Assembly (NCBI GenBank): GCA_030220185.1
Contig: JASPKZ010007425.1
Location: 124,001-188,000, forward strand
Reading direction: 5' to 3'
Length of the DNA stretch: 64,000 bases
DNA from: Diploptera punctata
Lineage: Eukaryota > Arthropoda > Insecta > Blattodea > Blaberidae
In this document: piece by piece, positions 22,262-32,541 of the stretch
How positions within the stretch are numbered: the first letter of the stretch is position 1
Layout of the letters: each line of letters opens with the position of its first letter
Notes under the pieces: model-generated
Databases searched by the model: none
Told to the model about the DNA's origin: nothing
What the model saw: the letters and a program-made list of their open reading frames with translations, nothing else
Position numbers and translations under genes: made by a program

Positions 22262-22735
22262 TATAAAAATAATAATAATAATCACCATCTTCTTCATCTT
22301 CCGGTATCATTACAGCTGTTACCTTCCGCAAACCAAACGCCGTTCCTCTCTGTACATCCATTCATCTTCCTCCAATCATCTGATAAAAATCATAGCCGGT
22401 TGCATGCATTCTATCCAGGTTTTCTTTGGTCTTCCTTTCTTCCTCCTTTCCATAATAAGTTTAGGTAATCTTTTCTCCTCCATTCTTTTAACATGGCCAT
22501 ACCACTGTAATATTTTCTTTTCTACAATGTCTGTGATGTTCGGGTCCTCTTCTACATCCATAATTTCCCTTATTTCTTTATTTAGTATTCTATTCATTCT
22601 AGATTTTCCAGCTGATCTTCTTAAATCATCCATTCCTGTACTTAAAATTATTTTCATTTCCCTGGTAGGAATTTGCCAAACTTCAGAACCATATGTTAGA
22701 AATGCTCTGAATTATGGTTTGATATATTTTTAATT
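22262..22735 (-). pseudogene. LINE C-terminal fragment (RTE-like), 5'-truncated
   Basis: The minus frame from 22657 reads MDDLRRSAGKSRMNRILNKE, REIMDVEEDPNITDIVEKK, LQWYGHVKRMEEKRLPKLIM, ERRKKGRPKKTWIECMQ and stops at 22376. Upstream a VWQIPTREMK segment precedes it in frame. These are the C-terminal motifs of RTE-like LINE proteins (ILQWYGHVKRM, GRPKKTW). The 3' UTR reaches a short ATT repeat at 22262-22285. The reverse transcriptase is not present. Confidence 0.7.
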
Positions 22736-22744
22736 ATATTTTTT

Positions 22745-22900
22745 GTAATAATAATTTAATTATGGCAGAGTTGAAGTGATAAGCCTTATGACCTGACGCT
22801 TTCTATTCCTCTCAACTAGATAAAATATACAAACTGTATGTCTAAACTATTATTAATTCAATATGCAAGTTTAATTATATTATAAAATATTAAAAAATTA
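22745..22900 (-). repeat. Possible LINE F 3' tail, decayed
   Basis: ATGGCAGAGTTGAAGTGATA followed by AGCCTTATGACC resembles the GGCAGAGTTAAGGCCNTAAGG block at 1249 and 2405, in the same orientation. Confidence 0.4.
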
Positions 22901-23289
22901 GGATGACAGAAAATCCACAATAAATAATTAGATAATAAAGATAACAATATAGATAATAATGGAGTAATTATAACGAAACATACCGGAGCCACTACACATG
23001 ATTTAGATAAGCACAAAGATAAATGTTAAACCAAAGATGAAGAAAATGAACTTATAAAATATGTAGATAATTTGTACGTCCGACTAGAAACCACATTTTG
23101 ATGGGATATGCCTCTTTCTTCACTGGGAACAGATAAATATAAGATGTACAAGTTGATTTTCAAGCGGGGAAATGGTGCACTTTATTGGGAGTTACTTAAT
23201 CTAACTAATTAACTGGTTAGTTATTCGTCTAAAAGATACATCTACCACGCAAATAAGGTATTAAATTTTGCTCAGAAGCTGTAATTTAG
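22901..23289. other. No recognisable feature
   Basis: AT-rich, without frames. Confidence 0.35.
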
Positions 23290-23395
23290 GACTGAGATTC
23301 TTTTATGAGCACGAAAATGGTCAAACGTGGGACATATGGCTTGACGTCCCTAGCGGAAGTCTTAACTCTTGGAATTGTAATCCTAAAAAAATGTA

Positions 23396-23470
23396 ATTAA
23401 CTCCGGCCGGATTTGAACCAGGAATTAGAGACGTGGGATCCACCCCTACACTATCGAGACCGATGAACAT
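23396..23470 (-). mobile_element. tRNA-like SINE head
   Basis: Minus strand: A-box-like GGTCTCGATAGTGTAGGGGT and B box CCTGGTTCAAATCCGGCC about 35 bp apart. The adjoining 23290-23395 may be its body. Not a canonical tRNA: I cannot pair an acceptor stem. Confidence 0.5.
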
Positions 23471-23655
23471 ATGATGTGGAGTACCTGGGAGCTGACTTTT
23501 TAACAATAATTTCTGTCCACGTTTAATACAAAAATGATGGACGGGGTTTCAAAGTTATTTAATTTCCCTTACATGATATATTTAAGAACAAAAGTTACAT
23601 GGGATTAAAGAGAAACTCATAAGAGTTTTCATAACATACTTTATAAGTGTTCGAT

Positions 23656-23742
23656 GCGAGCACCTTTCGTCACAAGGTACACATGTAGCCGATAAACAAA
23701 TTCCTCCGAATCCTTGGTCAGCATATTTGGAGTAATGGATCG
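23656..23742 (-). pseudogene. DDE transposase C-terminal 28 residues
   Basis: Reads ITPNMLTKDSEEFVYRL then HVYLVTKGARIEHL and stop. The ending E-x-V-YRL-x-V-x-x-V-TKGAHIEHL is a familiar arthropod DDE transposase tail. It continues in frame from 24998-25165 if the LINE is removed, keeping one GGAT. Confidence 0.7.
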
Positions 23743-24997
23743 TTATTTCAGAAAGGAGATAGAAGAGAATGTAAGAACTATAGAGGAATTAGCCTACTTA
23801 ATTCAATTTATAAAATCTATGCATGGGTTATAAATAAAAGACTTAAAATAATCGCAGAGGCAATACTTGAAGAAAAACAAAATGGCTTTAGAACGGGGCG
23901 ATCAACAACAGATAATTTATTCATATTACCAAATATTTGAAAAAAGAAGAGAACATAACCTACAGACGCATGTTGCTTTTATTGATTTTGAGAAGGCATG
24001 TGATCGCGTTGATAGAGATAAGGTATGGAAAATAATGGAAATACATGGCTACCTCGCAAAATTAATTTATGTGATAAAAAGTTTGTATATAAAGTCTCAA
24101 ATTATAATAAATATAGTCACATCAAAGACCGAAGCTATTTTAATAAATAGAGGTGTAAAATAAGGGTGTAGTTTATCACCTACACTTTTTAATTTATATA
24201 TTAATGACATCATCCAAAATTGGAAAAGTATTGTTAATATAGGTACAATAATGGGCCATTTTAAAATATTAACCGTTTTAATGTATGCTGACGATGTGGT
24301 TATTATTCAAGAAAATGAAAATAATTTGCAGTACTCTTTACATCAATTAAATCAGTTATGCCAAGAATATAATTTCAAAATATCGAAAGAAAAAACAAAA
24401 ATAATGGCATTTTGGGGAAACGATCATATAAGATCAAAAATCGTAATAGACAACAAACCTCTGGAACAAGTAACAAATTTTAATTACTTGGGTTGTAATT
24501 TTACTATAAACACAAAAACTGAAAGAGACATACATATGAAACTGTCAAAATTTCAAATTATTTACGGAACTATACACAGAACATTAAAGAATAAAACAAG
24601 AAGAGATACTAGATTGAAGTTTTATAAAACATTGGCAGTTCCTGCATGACTTTATAGGAGCGAAACTTGGGTAATGACCAAAAAAGTGCAAAGTAGGATA
24701 CAAAGCGCAGAAATGAGTTTCCTTAGAAGAACAAAAGGCTGTACAAGATTGGATCGGATAAGGAATGAAGATATCAGAACAGAGTTAAATATATATCCAT
24801 TGGATGAGAAAATCAGAGAATATAGAGAGAAATGGTTTACACACGCGGAAAGAATGAATGTATGAAGATTACCAAGAGCAGCATTCAACTACAAGCCAAG
24901 AGGTTCAAGGAATGTAGGGAGGCCAGTGAAAAGATGGACAGAAAAACTGTGAGGCGGAACAGGCAATTTGCCTAGCCCGTGAAGTGAAGAAGAAGGA
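23743..24997 (+). pseudogene. LINE family B copy 2, inside a DDE transposon
   Basis: Reads in order: RRECKNYRGISLLNSIYKIY-like start; EEKQNGFRTGRSTTDNLFIL (spread over two frames near 23870-23930); HVAFIDFEKACDRVDRDKVW; SLSPTLFNLYINDIIQNWKS; the RT box MYADDVVIIQENENNLQYSL; ISKEKTKIMAFWGNDHIRSK; NKTRRDTRLKFYKTLAVPA with a stop at 24649; then SRIQSAEMSFLRRTKGCTRL and IRTELNIYPLDEKIREYREK. It lacks the endonuclease, so it is 5'-truncated. Premature stops (for example in RGVK-stop-GC near 24163) inactivate it. It ends with the hairpin 24961-24973 and GAAGAAGAAG. Flanking GGAT on both sides looks like a short target duplication. Confidence 0.85.
24961..24973 (+). other. Conserved 3' stem-loop of LINE family B
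   Basis: AGGCAATTTGCCT: stem AGGC/GCCT with AATTT loop. It has the same position as 14679-14692 relative to the GGCGGAACA word and the GAA tail. Confidence 0.5.
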
Positions 24998-25165
24998 TTC
25001 AACAGCAGCAACAATCCGTCTTCTCAAGTCTGGAAGGTCGACCGGAAGTGGTGGTACATACACATGGTCCTTCACATACCTCCACAGGAAGAAATCACAA
25101 GGTGAGAGATCGGGAGACTGTTGAGGGTATTGAAATGAATCATGTAATCCGGACCGACGCGTCAT
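24998..25165 (-). pseudogene. DDE transposase, third-catalytic region
   Basis: Minus frame: MTRRSGLHDSFQYPQQSPDL, SPCDFFLWRYVKDHVYVPPL, PVDLPDLRRRIVAAVES, then the LINE junction. QSPDLSPCDFFLWGYVKD is the third-aspartate block of this transposase family. The D of SPCD aligns with the D of DD34D-type enzymes. Upstream blocks to 25540 are too decayed to read. Confidence 0.7.
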
Positions 25166-25545
25166 TTGGTGTTCGTGGTCGTCCTGGACTTTTCCTTTTA
25201 CAGATACAACTAGTTGTTTCTAACTGTTTTATACCATCGATGGATTATTTTATCTGTCGGAGGATCAATCACAAATTTCCGTCGAAATGTTCGCTGCACT
25301 GCAGCAATGGAACCAGACTTCGCAAATTGCATCACACAGAATGACTTCTGTGCAGGAATTTCCATTTTCACAAATTTAACTCTGACGACGTAATAATGAC
25401 AAGAAACAAATTACTGCAAACAGGATATGAAACTTTCACAGTTCTTTTTCATTATAGCAAATAATCACGCATCAAATTTCGTTTTTAAAGCTATACCAAC
25501 TACTAAAAATCCCGTCCATCATTTTGAAACACGGTGTATAACAAA

Positions 25546-26213
25546 TGTATTTAGCTGTTTATCTTAAGAAATGAAGCACTTGAATTTAGAGTAATGAAAT
25601 AATTAGAGGAGCATTTGCGGATGTGCCAATTTACACATGCATGAATATTATGTTACCCAGAAGCAGCTGTTGAACGGTGCAGTTAGCATACATAAGAAGC
25701 ACACTTGTGCTACATGATAGCCCAACTGAGATGTTGCTAAGTAGATGAGAGAGCCATTAAGCTGACATTGTCATGAGAGGGGAGAGGGACTATTGAATTA
25801 ATACAGAACTGCTCTGTATGCATACATATGGTGATCCAAAATGCATTTTGTTGAACTGTCGATACTCTCTGATATTCACGTGATAACATACATTTTCATA
25901 TTGTCATGAACATCAACATACGTATTAATATGCAGAATGATTTATAATTCAAATAATGGCTTTTGGGAATTATGGAAGATAATGTTTTAATGGATAAACA
26001 TCGCCAGGAAATTGACCGTATTAGTAACAATATTTATAAAACTAAAAATCCCACTTCGTCTAAAACATACGTTATCATCTATTTTCTCCATGCACTGATC
26101 AAATTGTTATGCTTTCTAGGAGAAAATTGATAAGGATGGGGAAGCAACAAACAGAACATCTGAAAACTGTTGCGGAACTGCGCAGAAGTAATGTGCAATA
26201 TGAAGAGTTTTGA

Positions 26214-26216
<3 letters not shown>
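25546..26216. other. No recognisable feature
   Basis: Mixed composition, no frames with motifs. Confidence 0.35.

Positions 26217-26308
<92 letters not shown>
26217..26308. repeat. (ATT)n microsatellite
   Basis: About 30 ATT units with one TTAATTA interruption near 26270. It directly abuts the 5' end of the next LINE fragment. Confidence 0.9.
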
Positions 26309-26309
<1 letters not shown>

Positions 26310-26729
26310 GAAGCACGCTGACATACGGTGCACAAACTTGGCAGTTGAATGAAAATTTGAGTTTAAAACTTATGTCTACTGATATTGATTGTTTTAGACA
26401 CTCGACTAGACATTCTAAATTGGAAAAAAATGAGAAATACAATCATCAGACAACAAATGAAAGTCCAAAATTCAATATTAAATTTTGTGAGATATAGACA
26501 AGTAGAATGGTATGGTCATATACGTAGAATGCCAGCTACAAGAATACCCAGACAAGCATTGGAATGGATTCCACCTGGGAAAGTAAAGAGAAGTCGATCT
26601 ACATTTAAATGGATGAATGATATAAGAAGAGGTATGACGGTGATAGGTCTGGAAGATTTGGAATGTGAAGATAGAGAAGAATGGAGAAATAAGATAAAAT
26701 GTAAAAAAAAAAACTTTTGCACAGGATAA
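26309..26729 (+). pseudogene. LINE family C C-terminus
   Basis: Starts RSTLTYGAQTWQLNENLSLK. After a frame change near 26420 it reads MRNTIIRQQMKVQNSILNFV, RQVEWYGHIRRMPATRIPRQ, ALEWIPPGKVKRSRSTFKWM and EDREEWRNKIKCK. This is the last 130 or so residues of an RTE-like LINE protein (YGAxTW, EWYGHIRRM, W-x-PPGKxKR). A run of A follows and then the next ATT repeat. Related piece: 19496-19648. Confidence 0.7.
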
Positions 26730-26761
26730 TGTTTTATTGCATTGTAAACCTGTTTATAAAT

Positions 26762-26762
26762 A

Positions 26763-26807
<45 letters not shown>

Positions 26808-26833
26808 TATTATTATTACTGTTATTGTTATTG

Positions 26834-26881
<48 letters not shown>
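26762..26881. repeat. (ATT)n/(GTT)n microsatellite
   Basis: About 120 bp, mostly ATT with ACC and GTT variants in the middle. Confidence 0.9.
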
Positions 26882-26883
<2 letters not shown>

Positions 26884-26934
26884 GGTCCATATTTTTGTAA
26901 TACGCCTGTAGTAACCAACTCAAAGGTGCTACCG

Positions 26935-27210
26935 AACCTTATCCTCAACTGCTTTATTTCCAATCATTCTTTGTGTAATTCAGGTCTGTCAAATCATGCT
27001 TAATATTATTCTCCCAATTCATTATTCGCCTACACAATGGGCGCATTCCCTCTGGGTTTCAAAACTTAAGTCCCCATGGCCCCATTGGTGCAACATATTA
27101 TTCTCTTAGCAGTTTGAGATTTAATGGTTCTTATTATATTTGTTTCCCCACGATAGTCATGAATCTCACTATTATGTAGTGTTTTAGTGCTTTCTTTTCA
27201 CCTGTCTAAA
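26935..27210 (-). pseudogene. LINE family A fragment A7, strongly decayed
   Basis: On the plus strand the words TTTCCAATCATTCTTTGTGT, ATGGGCGCATTCCCTCTGGG and CTCACTATTATGTAGTGTTT correspond to the family A 3' region at 17222 and 55845 at roughly 70-75% by eye. No usable frame. Confidence 0.55.
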
Positions 27211-27231
27211 AATACATCAACCGTGATCTAG

Positions 27232-27296
27232 TCTGAACCCAGGACCCTCGGGACTAGAGGCAAGGAACATAACCACAAGACCACCGCGACCGACAA
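27232..27296 (-). mobile_element. SINE S1 head fragment
   Basis: Minus strand GTCGGTCGCGGTGGTCTTGT, TATGTTCCTTGCC and GTCCTGGGTTCAGAC. This is the same tRNA-like head as at 47671, with A box (GTGGTCTTGTGGTTATG) and B box. No body follows. Confidence 0.65.
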
Positions 27297-27297
27297 T

Positions 27298-27307
27298 AAC
27301 AATAATA

Positions 27308-27367
<60 letters not shown>

Positions 27368-27415
27368 GCAATAATAATATTGGCAATGATAATAGTGGCA
27401 ATAATAATAATAATA
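27298..27415. repeat. (AAT)n microsatellite, compound
   Basis: AAT repeats with AAC, GGC and GAT variants, immediately next to the SINE head. Confidence 0.9.
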
Positions 27416-27419
27416 GTAA

Positions 27420-27834
27420 CCATACTGTTGGTTATATTACGGTGAAGTATAGTGGTCATACTGTATTTCAGAATAGTATTTTTAACCTTTTCTGTGGGTG
27501 AAGGTGCTTTAGGATTATCGATTTTTTACTAATTCTTTAAGAATAACTGGGAATTTGTTTCTGCAATATTTGATCACATCACGAGGAACACCTGAGAGTC
27601 GATTCTCTAATTCTTTTTAGAGTTCAGGTTACTTTTGGCAACTTTCCAGATCTTATTCTTATTCATCGCCGCAGCCTTCCCTGGGGCAAGATGTCAACGG
27701 GTAATAGAAAAAAAATCTCAAACTACTTTCATAAGAAAAACAAAATCATTCAATTTCTAATTTAACTAAGTAATTATTTGTAAGTTTATTTCCATTGTGT
27801 TATATGTTGTGACATATTGATTAGTTATCGAAAT
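27420..27834. other. No recognisable feature
   Basis: Nothing identified. Confidence 0.35.
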
Positions 27835-28400
27835 GGTTGAATTCAAATACGTAGTAAAAATAATGCGGTACAAAAAAATTAAATATACGCTCACCAAATA
27901 TGGAATTGCATGCTATTACGCAATATAAGGAAACTTGTCATCCCAACATCTCTCTAAATCGTTAAAATAAAAATAAATAATACCGTTATACTACAGTTAT
28001 GTTATATGGATGCGAGTCAGAGTTGGGAAGAAATTGTATGAATATTTGAGAATAGATTTCTTATAAAACAAATTGGATTAAAGAGGGTCGAAGATATCGG
28101 TGATGGGAGAAGACTATTTTCAGTTAGCTACATGATTTTTAAGGGAAGACCGAAGTAGTAAGAACAGTAGACTGCATTGGGCAGGACATGTGGCAGGAAT
28201 TCGTAAGGAAAGAGGGGCTTTCAAAAGTATTACAAGAAAACCAGAAGGAAAGCGACTGGAACGTTGAACAAGAATGATATTTGATGATAAAATTAATTAT
28301 GATTTCAAGGAGATAATTGGAACATGCCTCATGATAGGGATGTATGGACAGATTATGTCCGCGCGGCCTGAACCTCCGCGAGTTAATTAGTAGACTATCT
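27835..28400 (+). pseudogene. LINE family A fragment A8, strongly decayed
   Basis: Words corresponding to family A coding sequence appear in order: GTTGAATTCAAATACGTAGT (EFKYLG), GCATGCTATTACGC (ACYYA), TATGTTATATGGATGCGAG (VLYGCE), CATTGGGCAGGACATGTGGC (WAGHVA), AAAATTAATTATGATTTCAA (INYDF). It ends with GTCCGCGCGGCCTGAACCT. Numerous indels. An ATT repeat follows at 28433. Confidence 0.65.
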
Positions 28401-28428
28401 TACCTCCAGTTCTGCTATTTAGAATAAA

Positions 28429-28432
<4 letters not shown>

Positions 28433-28461
<29 letters not shown>
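28433..28461. repeat. (ATT)n microsatellite
   Basis: About 9 units. Confidence 0.85.
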
Positions 28462-28463
<2 letters not shown>

Positions 28464-28879
28464 TATTATACGCATAATCTCATCCGATCATTTGAATTTC
28501 AATCTCATACACTTAAAAAAACTGCGTCTCCTAAATAGAAGCATTTAAAAATATTTATTGATGTAATTCTTCTGAGTGCATACGATCATGACCTGTTTGA
28601 TATTGTATTAGGAAATGATGTGTAAATGTCACTTGAATTGGAAGGACATAGTTTTTGTTGCAATTCACGTCTTCTATGTGCTCTGTGAAATTGGATCAAT
28701 ACTAGGTATAAACATAAAGTAGCCTACCACAGTGATACATTCCTAGACTATTTTTTTTTTTACAGAAAACCCATACATTTGTATTCCAAAGAATGCTCGG
28801 TATTTGCTCACAAGCTATTCCTAATAACTTTCACTCTGTTGGTTAATATTATTAAATTATTTATTTTTAGGATTGAAAA

Positions 28880-28908
28880 TATTTATATATATATATATAT
28901 ATATATAT
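28880..28908. repeat. (AT)n microsatellite
   Basis: About 14 AT units, just before repeat R1 copy 1. Confidence 0.85.
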
Positions 28909-28929
28909 TAATGAGTCATTGTATTTAAG

Positions 28930-29570
28930 TTGACTATGTAACTCATGCCCCAAATGGCAGCCAATGACCAATCATATTTCATTGAATTTTGATATACAAC
29001 CAATCACAGTCGTTTTTCACCTCGATTTTATCATTTTAATTTTATGGCTTTCATATCAGTAAGTTGCTCCCAGATTGTAAATATAGTGCACGAATATAAC
29101 CAGATTCTGCTTGCGAGATATAATAGAAAATCATTCGTAGCAATTGATTATACCACAAACAAAAAGAAACCACTATTTGCACTTTCCTAAATGTATATTT
29201 CCGAGAAATTAACGTTGCAGAAAAATATAATTGACATGTTTACGTCATAGGACATCAGAAATTAATTAATAACCTGTAATGATGTGTTTCATGTTTTCTC
29301 CACTAGGGGATATTCTTACAGTATTGCGGTTCCATTTGTCAATAAATATGATGTGGTTGCAGTGATGAACAAATTATATATAACGTTTCTAATTTGTTTT
29401 CAAACATCGCCGTTTACATTAAATATATAAATATTTTAAAATATATACATTTAAATAATGATTTGTGAGTAAACAGTTTAATGTTATTCGTCAAATAGTC
29501 CTAACAAATGCCATTCTTGGTTTCCAAATTCTCTAGTTGGCATTACGTATGATAAAAAATAGTTATTCCA
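28930..29570 (+). repeat. Interspersed repeat R1, copy 1
   Basis: About 640 bp, matching 41938-42735 directly and 45300-46095 inverted. Shared words in order: ATGCCCCAAATG, GACCAATCA, ACAACCAATCACAGTCG, TAATTGATTATACCACA-style, CATAGGACATCAGAAAT, GATGTGTTTCAT, TCTCCACTAG, ACATCGCCGTTTACATTAAA, GATTTGTGAGTAAACAG, CTAACAAATGCCA. CCAAT motifs at 28961, 28968 and 29000, and a TATA-like GTAAATATAGTGCA near 29077, give a promoter-like layout. This copy lacks a segment near its right end that the other two have. Class unknown. Confidence 0.75.
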
Positions 29571-29654
29571 ATTTGTACAAATAATTTACATATAATATTT
29601 AAATATTTTTAAATATGAGATAAATATTTTCTGTTTGTGAGAATGGTGTGTTTA

Positions 29655-29971
29655 GTCTTTATGTTGTGTCGTCTCGGGGGAGACACTGGCATTGAGCTGA
29701 CCACTCATTCGGGTAGGCTCTCTATGTCCTCGAGTGATAAAAAAAGTATATGATCCACAGTAATCTATCTTCCGACAGGTCGTGTAACTGTAAGGTCCGG
29801 ATGGCGTGTGGCATGTAAAACCTATAGTCGGCTGTCATTTAGTTTCCAAGCGGCATTAAAGGCAACTGTTTCCCTATGGTTTAAAAAATACATTGTTACT
29901 TCCATGCAGAGCCGGGGAGTTGTTGTTAGGTGCTTCTAAGACGCCGCTCCAATAACAAAAAAAAAAAAAAA
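29655..29971 (+). repeat. SINE-like sequence with A-tail
   Basis: A GC-richer stretch from GTTGTGTCGTCTCGGGGGAG through GGCGTGTGGCATGTAAAACC and AGTCGGCTGTCATTTAG, ending GACGCCGCTCCAATAAC and a run of 15 A (29957-29971). The poly-A end and composition shift suggest a retroposed short element. I cannot define A and B boxes. Confidence 0.45.
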
Positions 29972-30403
29972 CTGAAAACTGTTCTATGCCAAAAATGTCT
30001 TCGCATTTTTAAATGACGTTTCCATGTCTCCTCCACGTGGTTATAATTATCTTAACAGTGTTGCAACTTTTGTCTTTTGCATTTTGTTTAGTCGGTAAAA
30101 ATTTATTTTAGTGAATAAAATATGACAACGCCGCTTGATATGCTAAGTACATGTGCGTGCAAAATAGACCTACCTACCTAACCACAAAGCAAGGCGTCTG
30201 TAAACTAAAGGACCGAGCCGACTATACAAACAAAGTGAGAGGTTAAACCGAGACAAAGAATAAGAAAAATGCGTCATGAGCATGTGAGATAATGAGAATG
30301 TGGTAAAGTATTGTCTGTCTAACGGATCTGTGCTCTCGTAAGATATGTGAACTACAGCCTGCTTCCATTTCTGCCTCGGCAAATCATTTCCCTCCCTGCA
30401 TTC
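29972..30403. other. No recognisable feature
   Basis: A 70-codon minus frame (30170-30382) has no motif. Confidence 0.35.
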
Positions 30404-31000
30404 CTATTTCTCTCCCTTGCATTTGCACTCCAGTGTTGTTAACTCAACTACAACCAAGAAGTGTTCTATATTCAAGAGCCATGACACTGGGGGAAGTTTG
30501 GAAACACCTCTACTCGATAAGTTACCTTTAGCTGCTGTTTGACGAAGGGTAAGGGGAGAGCTGTGAAATGGTGAGAGTTTAGACGTGTTCTTTTCTACGA
30601 ATGATGTCAGCGCTGTTGGGACACAGATCCGTTGGTCCGAATATGTAAAGCGCCTGGCTACTATACAAAGACATGAATATGTGTGTTGAAGATATTTGTT
30701 TAGAGTAAGATAGTGAATGACAATTAGTATCCACAGACTACTGACCGAGTTGGTTCGGATGCCAAGCATACCTGCAATTTCTTTTGTTAGTGCAGCATGT
30801 AACTGAAAGTGAGTCACTGAGAATGACTCAGTTCTAGGAACGGGTCTCGAGCCAAACTTAGCACACCACACGATCTCCGATGTTAACCTTAACTTCCTCA
30901 ATGTTATTTCCATCTGAATGTGTATAACTAATAAGCACAGGTCACCAATCAGTTCAGAGACTATGAAAACCGAAATATCGATCATATTGCATATTTTCAC
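30404..31000 (-). CDS. Unrecognised 198-codon open frame
   Basis: This is the longest open frame in the window that I cannot tie to a mobile element. It starts MKICNMIDISVFIVSELIGD and has a hydrophobic first 30 residues. A basic MEITLRKLRLTSEIVWCAKF segment follows, then a TKEIAGMLGIRTNSVSSL segment (about residues 72-89) that looks like a short helix-turn-helix. The end is charged (ECKCKGEK). The region is somewhat more GC-rich than its neighbours, which favours chance long frames. It could be an exon fragment, a decayed transposase N-terminus, or chance. No splice or start context supports expression. Confidence 0.2.
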   Translation of the reverse strand: MKICNMIDISVFIVSELIGDLCLLVIHIQMEITLRKLRLTSEIVWCAKFGSRPVPRTESFSVTHFQLHAALTKEIAGMLGIRTNSVSSLWILIVIHYLTLNKYLQHTYSCLCIVARRFTYSDQRICVPTALTSFVEKNTSKLSPFHSSPLTLRQTAAKGNLSSRGVSKLPPVSWLLNIEHFLVVVELTTLECKCKGEK

Positions 31001-31244
31001 ATCTCCTTTCTGGATGCGAGTTGATATTGTGCGTAAACGACATCAAAAGAGTCGCTCTTCATCAGATACCACGAATGTAAATTCGACAACAATATCAGTA
31101 GTTTTAGATTATTTTTTACAAGTCATTTTCCTTTCACCCCGGTAGGGGACAGTAATTCTCCCTTACTCTTTAAACTATACCAAGTTTGCTTCATATTGCT
31201 CAATTTGTTCTAGAGTTTTAACCAACCTATTACTTTTAAATGTC
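31001..31244. other. Spacer, nothing recognised
   Basis: No motif found. Confidence 0.35.
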
Positions 31245-31500
31245 ATATCTTAATATATAAACATTACGTGTCACGTTGTTTGTCCGCGATGGAATCCTAA
31301 ACTACTGAACCGATTTTAATAAAATATTGCATACTGTGTGCAGTTTGATCCAACTCGAGACTTAGGGAAGTTTATAACTAAATTTATAGTCGCATTATTT
31401 TTATTGCAAATTATTTATTATTTATCTGTGAGTTCCATACGATTCTAACAGATGGCCGTGTAAGGTAATTGATTTATTATTTAACCAAGTAGCTGTGCTT
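31245..31500 (+). repeat. Helitron-like or related repeat fragment
   Basis: TATATAAACATTACGTGTCA, CGTTGTTTGTCCGCGATGGA, then CTACTGAACCGATTTTAAT. The TGAACCGATTTTAAT-type word recurs at 32388 and, as TTGGATCGACTTGAAACTTT, three times in 36795-37290. I associate it with arthropod Helitron-like non-coding sequence. Confidence 0.35.
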
Positions 31501-31879
31501 TTTGTTGCAACCGCAAATTCCAATTGAATTACAAATATTGATTATTTCATAATTTAAGTGTGTTTGTATTTATTTTATTTTCAACATACTGATAATAATA
31601 TTAATTTCGTGTGTAAGTATTCGTTTTAAGTAATCTGGCTGAAAGACAACTTAATTTAAATTTAAGTGGACTGAGAAGGGACATTGAACAATATGGCGAA
31701 TCAGTTGTAGAGACCATGAATGATAAGCTATCGAGTGAATTTCCGAAAATTGGTATAGGCCTGTGAGACATATATCTTACATTTAAGAAGAATGTTAATT
31801 TAAAAACATATGAAGGTCCTAAAGAGCGGAATAACAGAACTGTAAGTAAGTCTGATAGTTATAATAATATGCCTAATAT

Positions 31880-32275
31880 TACAGAAACAATCTCCATGCA
31901 ACAATTAAATGAAAAACAATATGAATATAATATATCACAAGATGATATTACAACACAGAGAGTTAGTTCTTGATGATGATGAGAATCCAAACTGCCAACA
32001 AGTTCGTAGAAAAAAAAGAACGTATAATGAAATCAGCAAGCCTCCTCAAAATATTCCATCAATAAATGTATATAATCCTTATGATACACTTATGGATGAT
32101 ACTGTGAATGCAGACAACATAAATTCATCTCAATCAACAAAACCACTTACACATAAACCACCACCCGTATTTATACCGGGTGTAGTTAACGTAGCAGAAC
32201 TAAAAAAATGTGTAAAACAAAACCTTTCTGATTTAGATTTCTCACTTAGTTTACTACAACATAATTTAATGTACA
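31880..32275 (+). pseudogene. LINE ORF1 (gag-like) fragment
   Basis: The frame (31909-32364) holds RRKKRTYNEISKPPQNIPSI in a basic, low-complexity N-terminal part. A KPPPVFIPGVVNVAELKKCV then LSDLDFSLSLLQHN segment follows. The PPPxxIPGVxNVxxL word resembles the start of the PRE_C2HC region of ORF1 proteins in Jockey/X-type non-LTR elements. The zinc knuckles that should follow are gone: the frame runs into an AT repeat and a Helitron-like end. It may be the 5' remains of a LINE otherwise lost here. Confidence 0.5.
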
Positions 32276-32304
32276 CCTTAGTCACAGCAACGCGTTGCCG
32301 GGAC

Positions 32305-32309
<5 letters not shown>

Positions 32310-32348
<39 letters not shown>
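32310..32348. repeat. (AT)n microsatellite
   Basis: About 19 AT units. Confidence 0.9.
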
Positions 32349-32349
<1 letters not shown>

Positions 32350-32350
<1 letters not shown>

Positions 32351-32526
32351 CAAAGTCGGATTAGTTACACTATTTATAACTCAAGAACGGCTGGACCGAT
32401 TTTTATGATCTTTTTTTTATATGTTGGATTTGTTTCCGCTCCGAATAGCAGATAACTATTGAAACATCGGAAAAATTAACGTAAAAATATTTAAAGGCGA
32501 TACGACGTTCGCCTGGCTAGCTAGTA
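32350..32526 (+). repeat. Helitron-like 3' terminus
   Basis: Starts near TATTTATAACTCAAGAACGG and CTGGACCGATTTTTATGA and ends CGTTCGCCTGGCTAGCTAG before T. The CTAG end before T and the GC-rich CCTGG/GCTAG fit a Helitron end. The related CAGCAACGCGTTGCCGGGAC word sits upstream at 32285-32304. Adjacent to the mariner insertion. Confidence 0.5.
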
Positions 32527-32541
32527 TATATGTACAGTATA

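Larger units (their letters stand above)
23525..25545 (-). mobile_element. DDE transposon relic split by LINE B2
   Basis: The two outer ends carry inverted copies of AAAATGATGGACGGG (left about 23540-23555; right 25510-25525 as complement). They are followed outward by imperfectly matching GTGTTTC-like words. I read this as degraded terminal repeats. On the minus strand, right part first, lies transposase sequence (24998-25165), then a LINE in the opposite orientation, then the transposase C-terminus (23656-23742). N-terminal and first-catalytic regions are not recognisable. Confidence 0.65.

Noticed and set aside
26116..26442. Poly-I/poly-N frames on both strands
   Set aside because: Translation of an ATT repeat.
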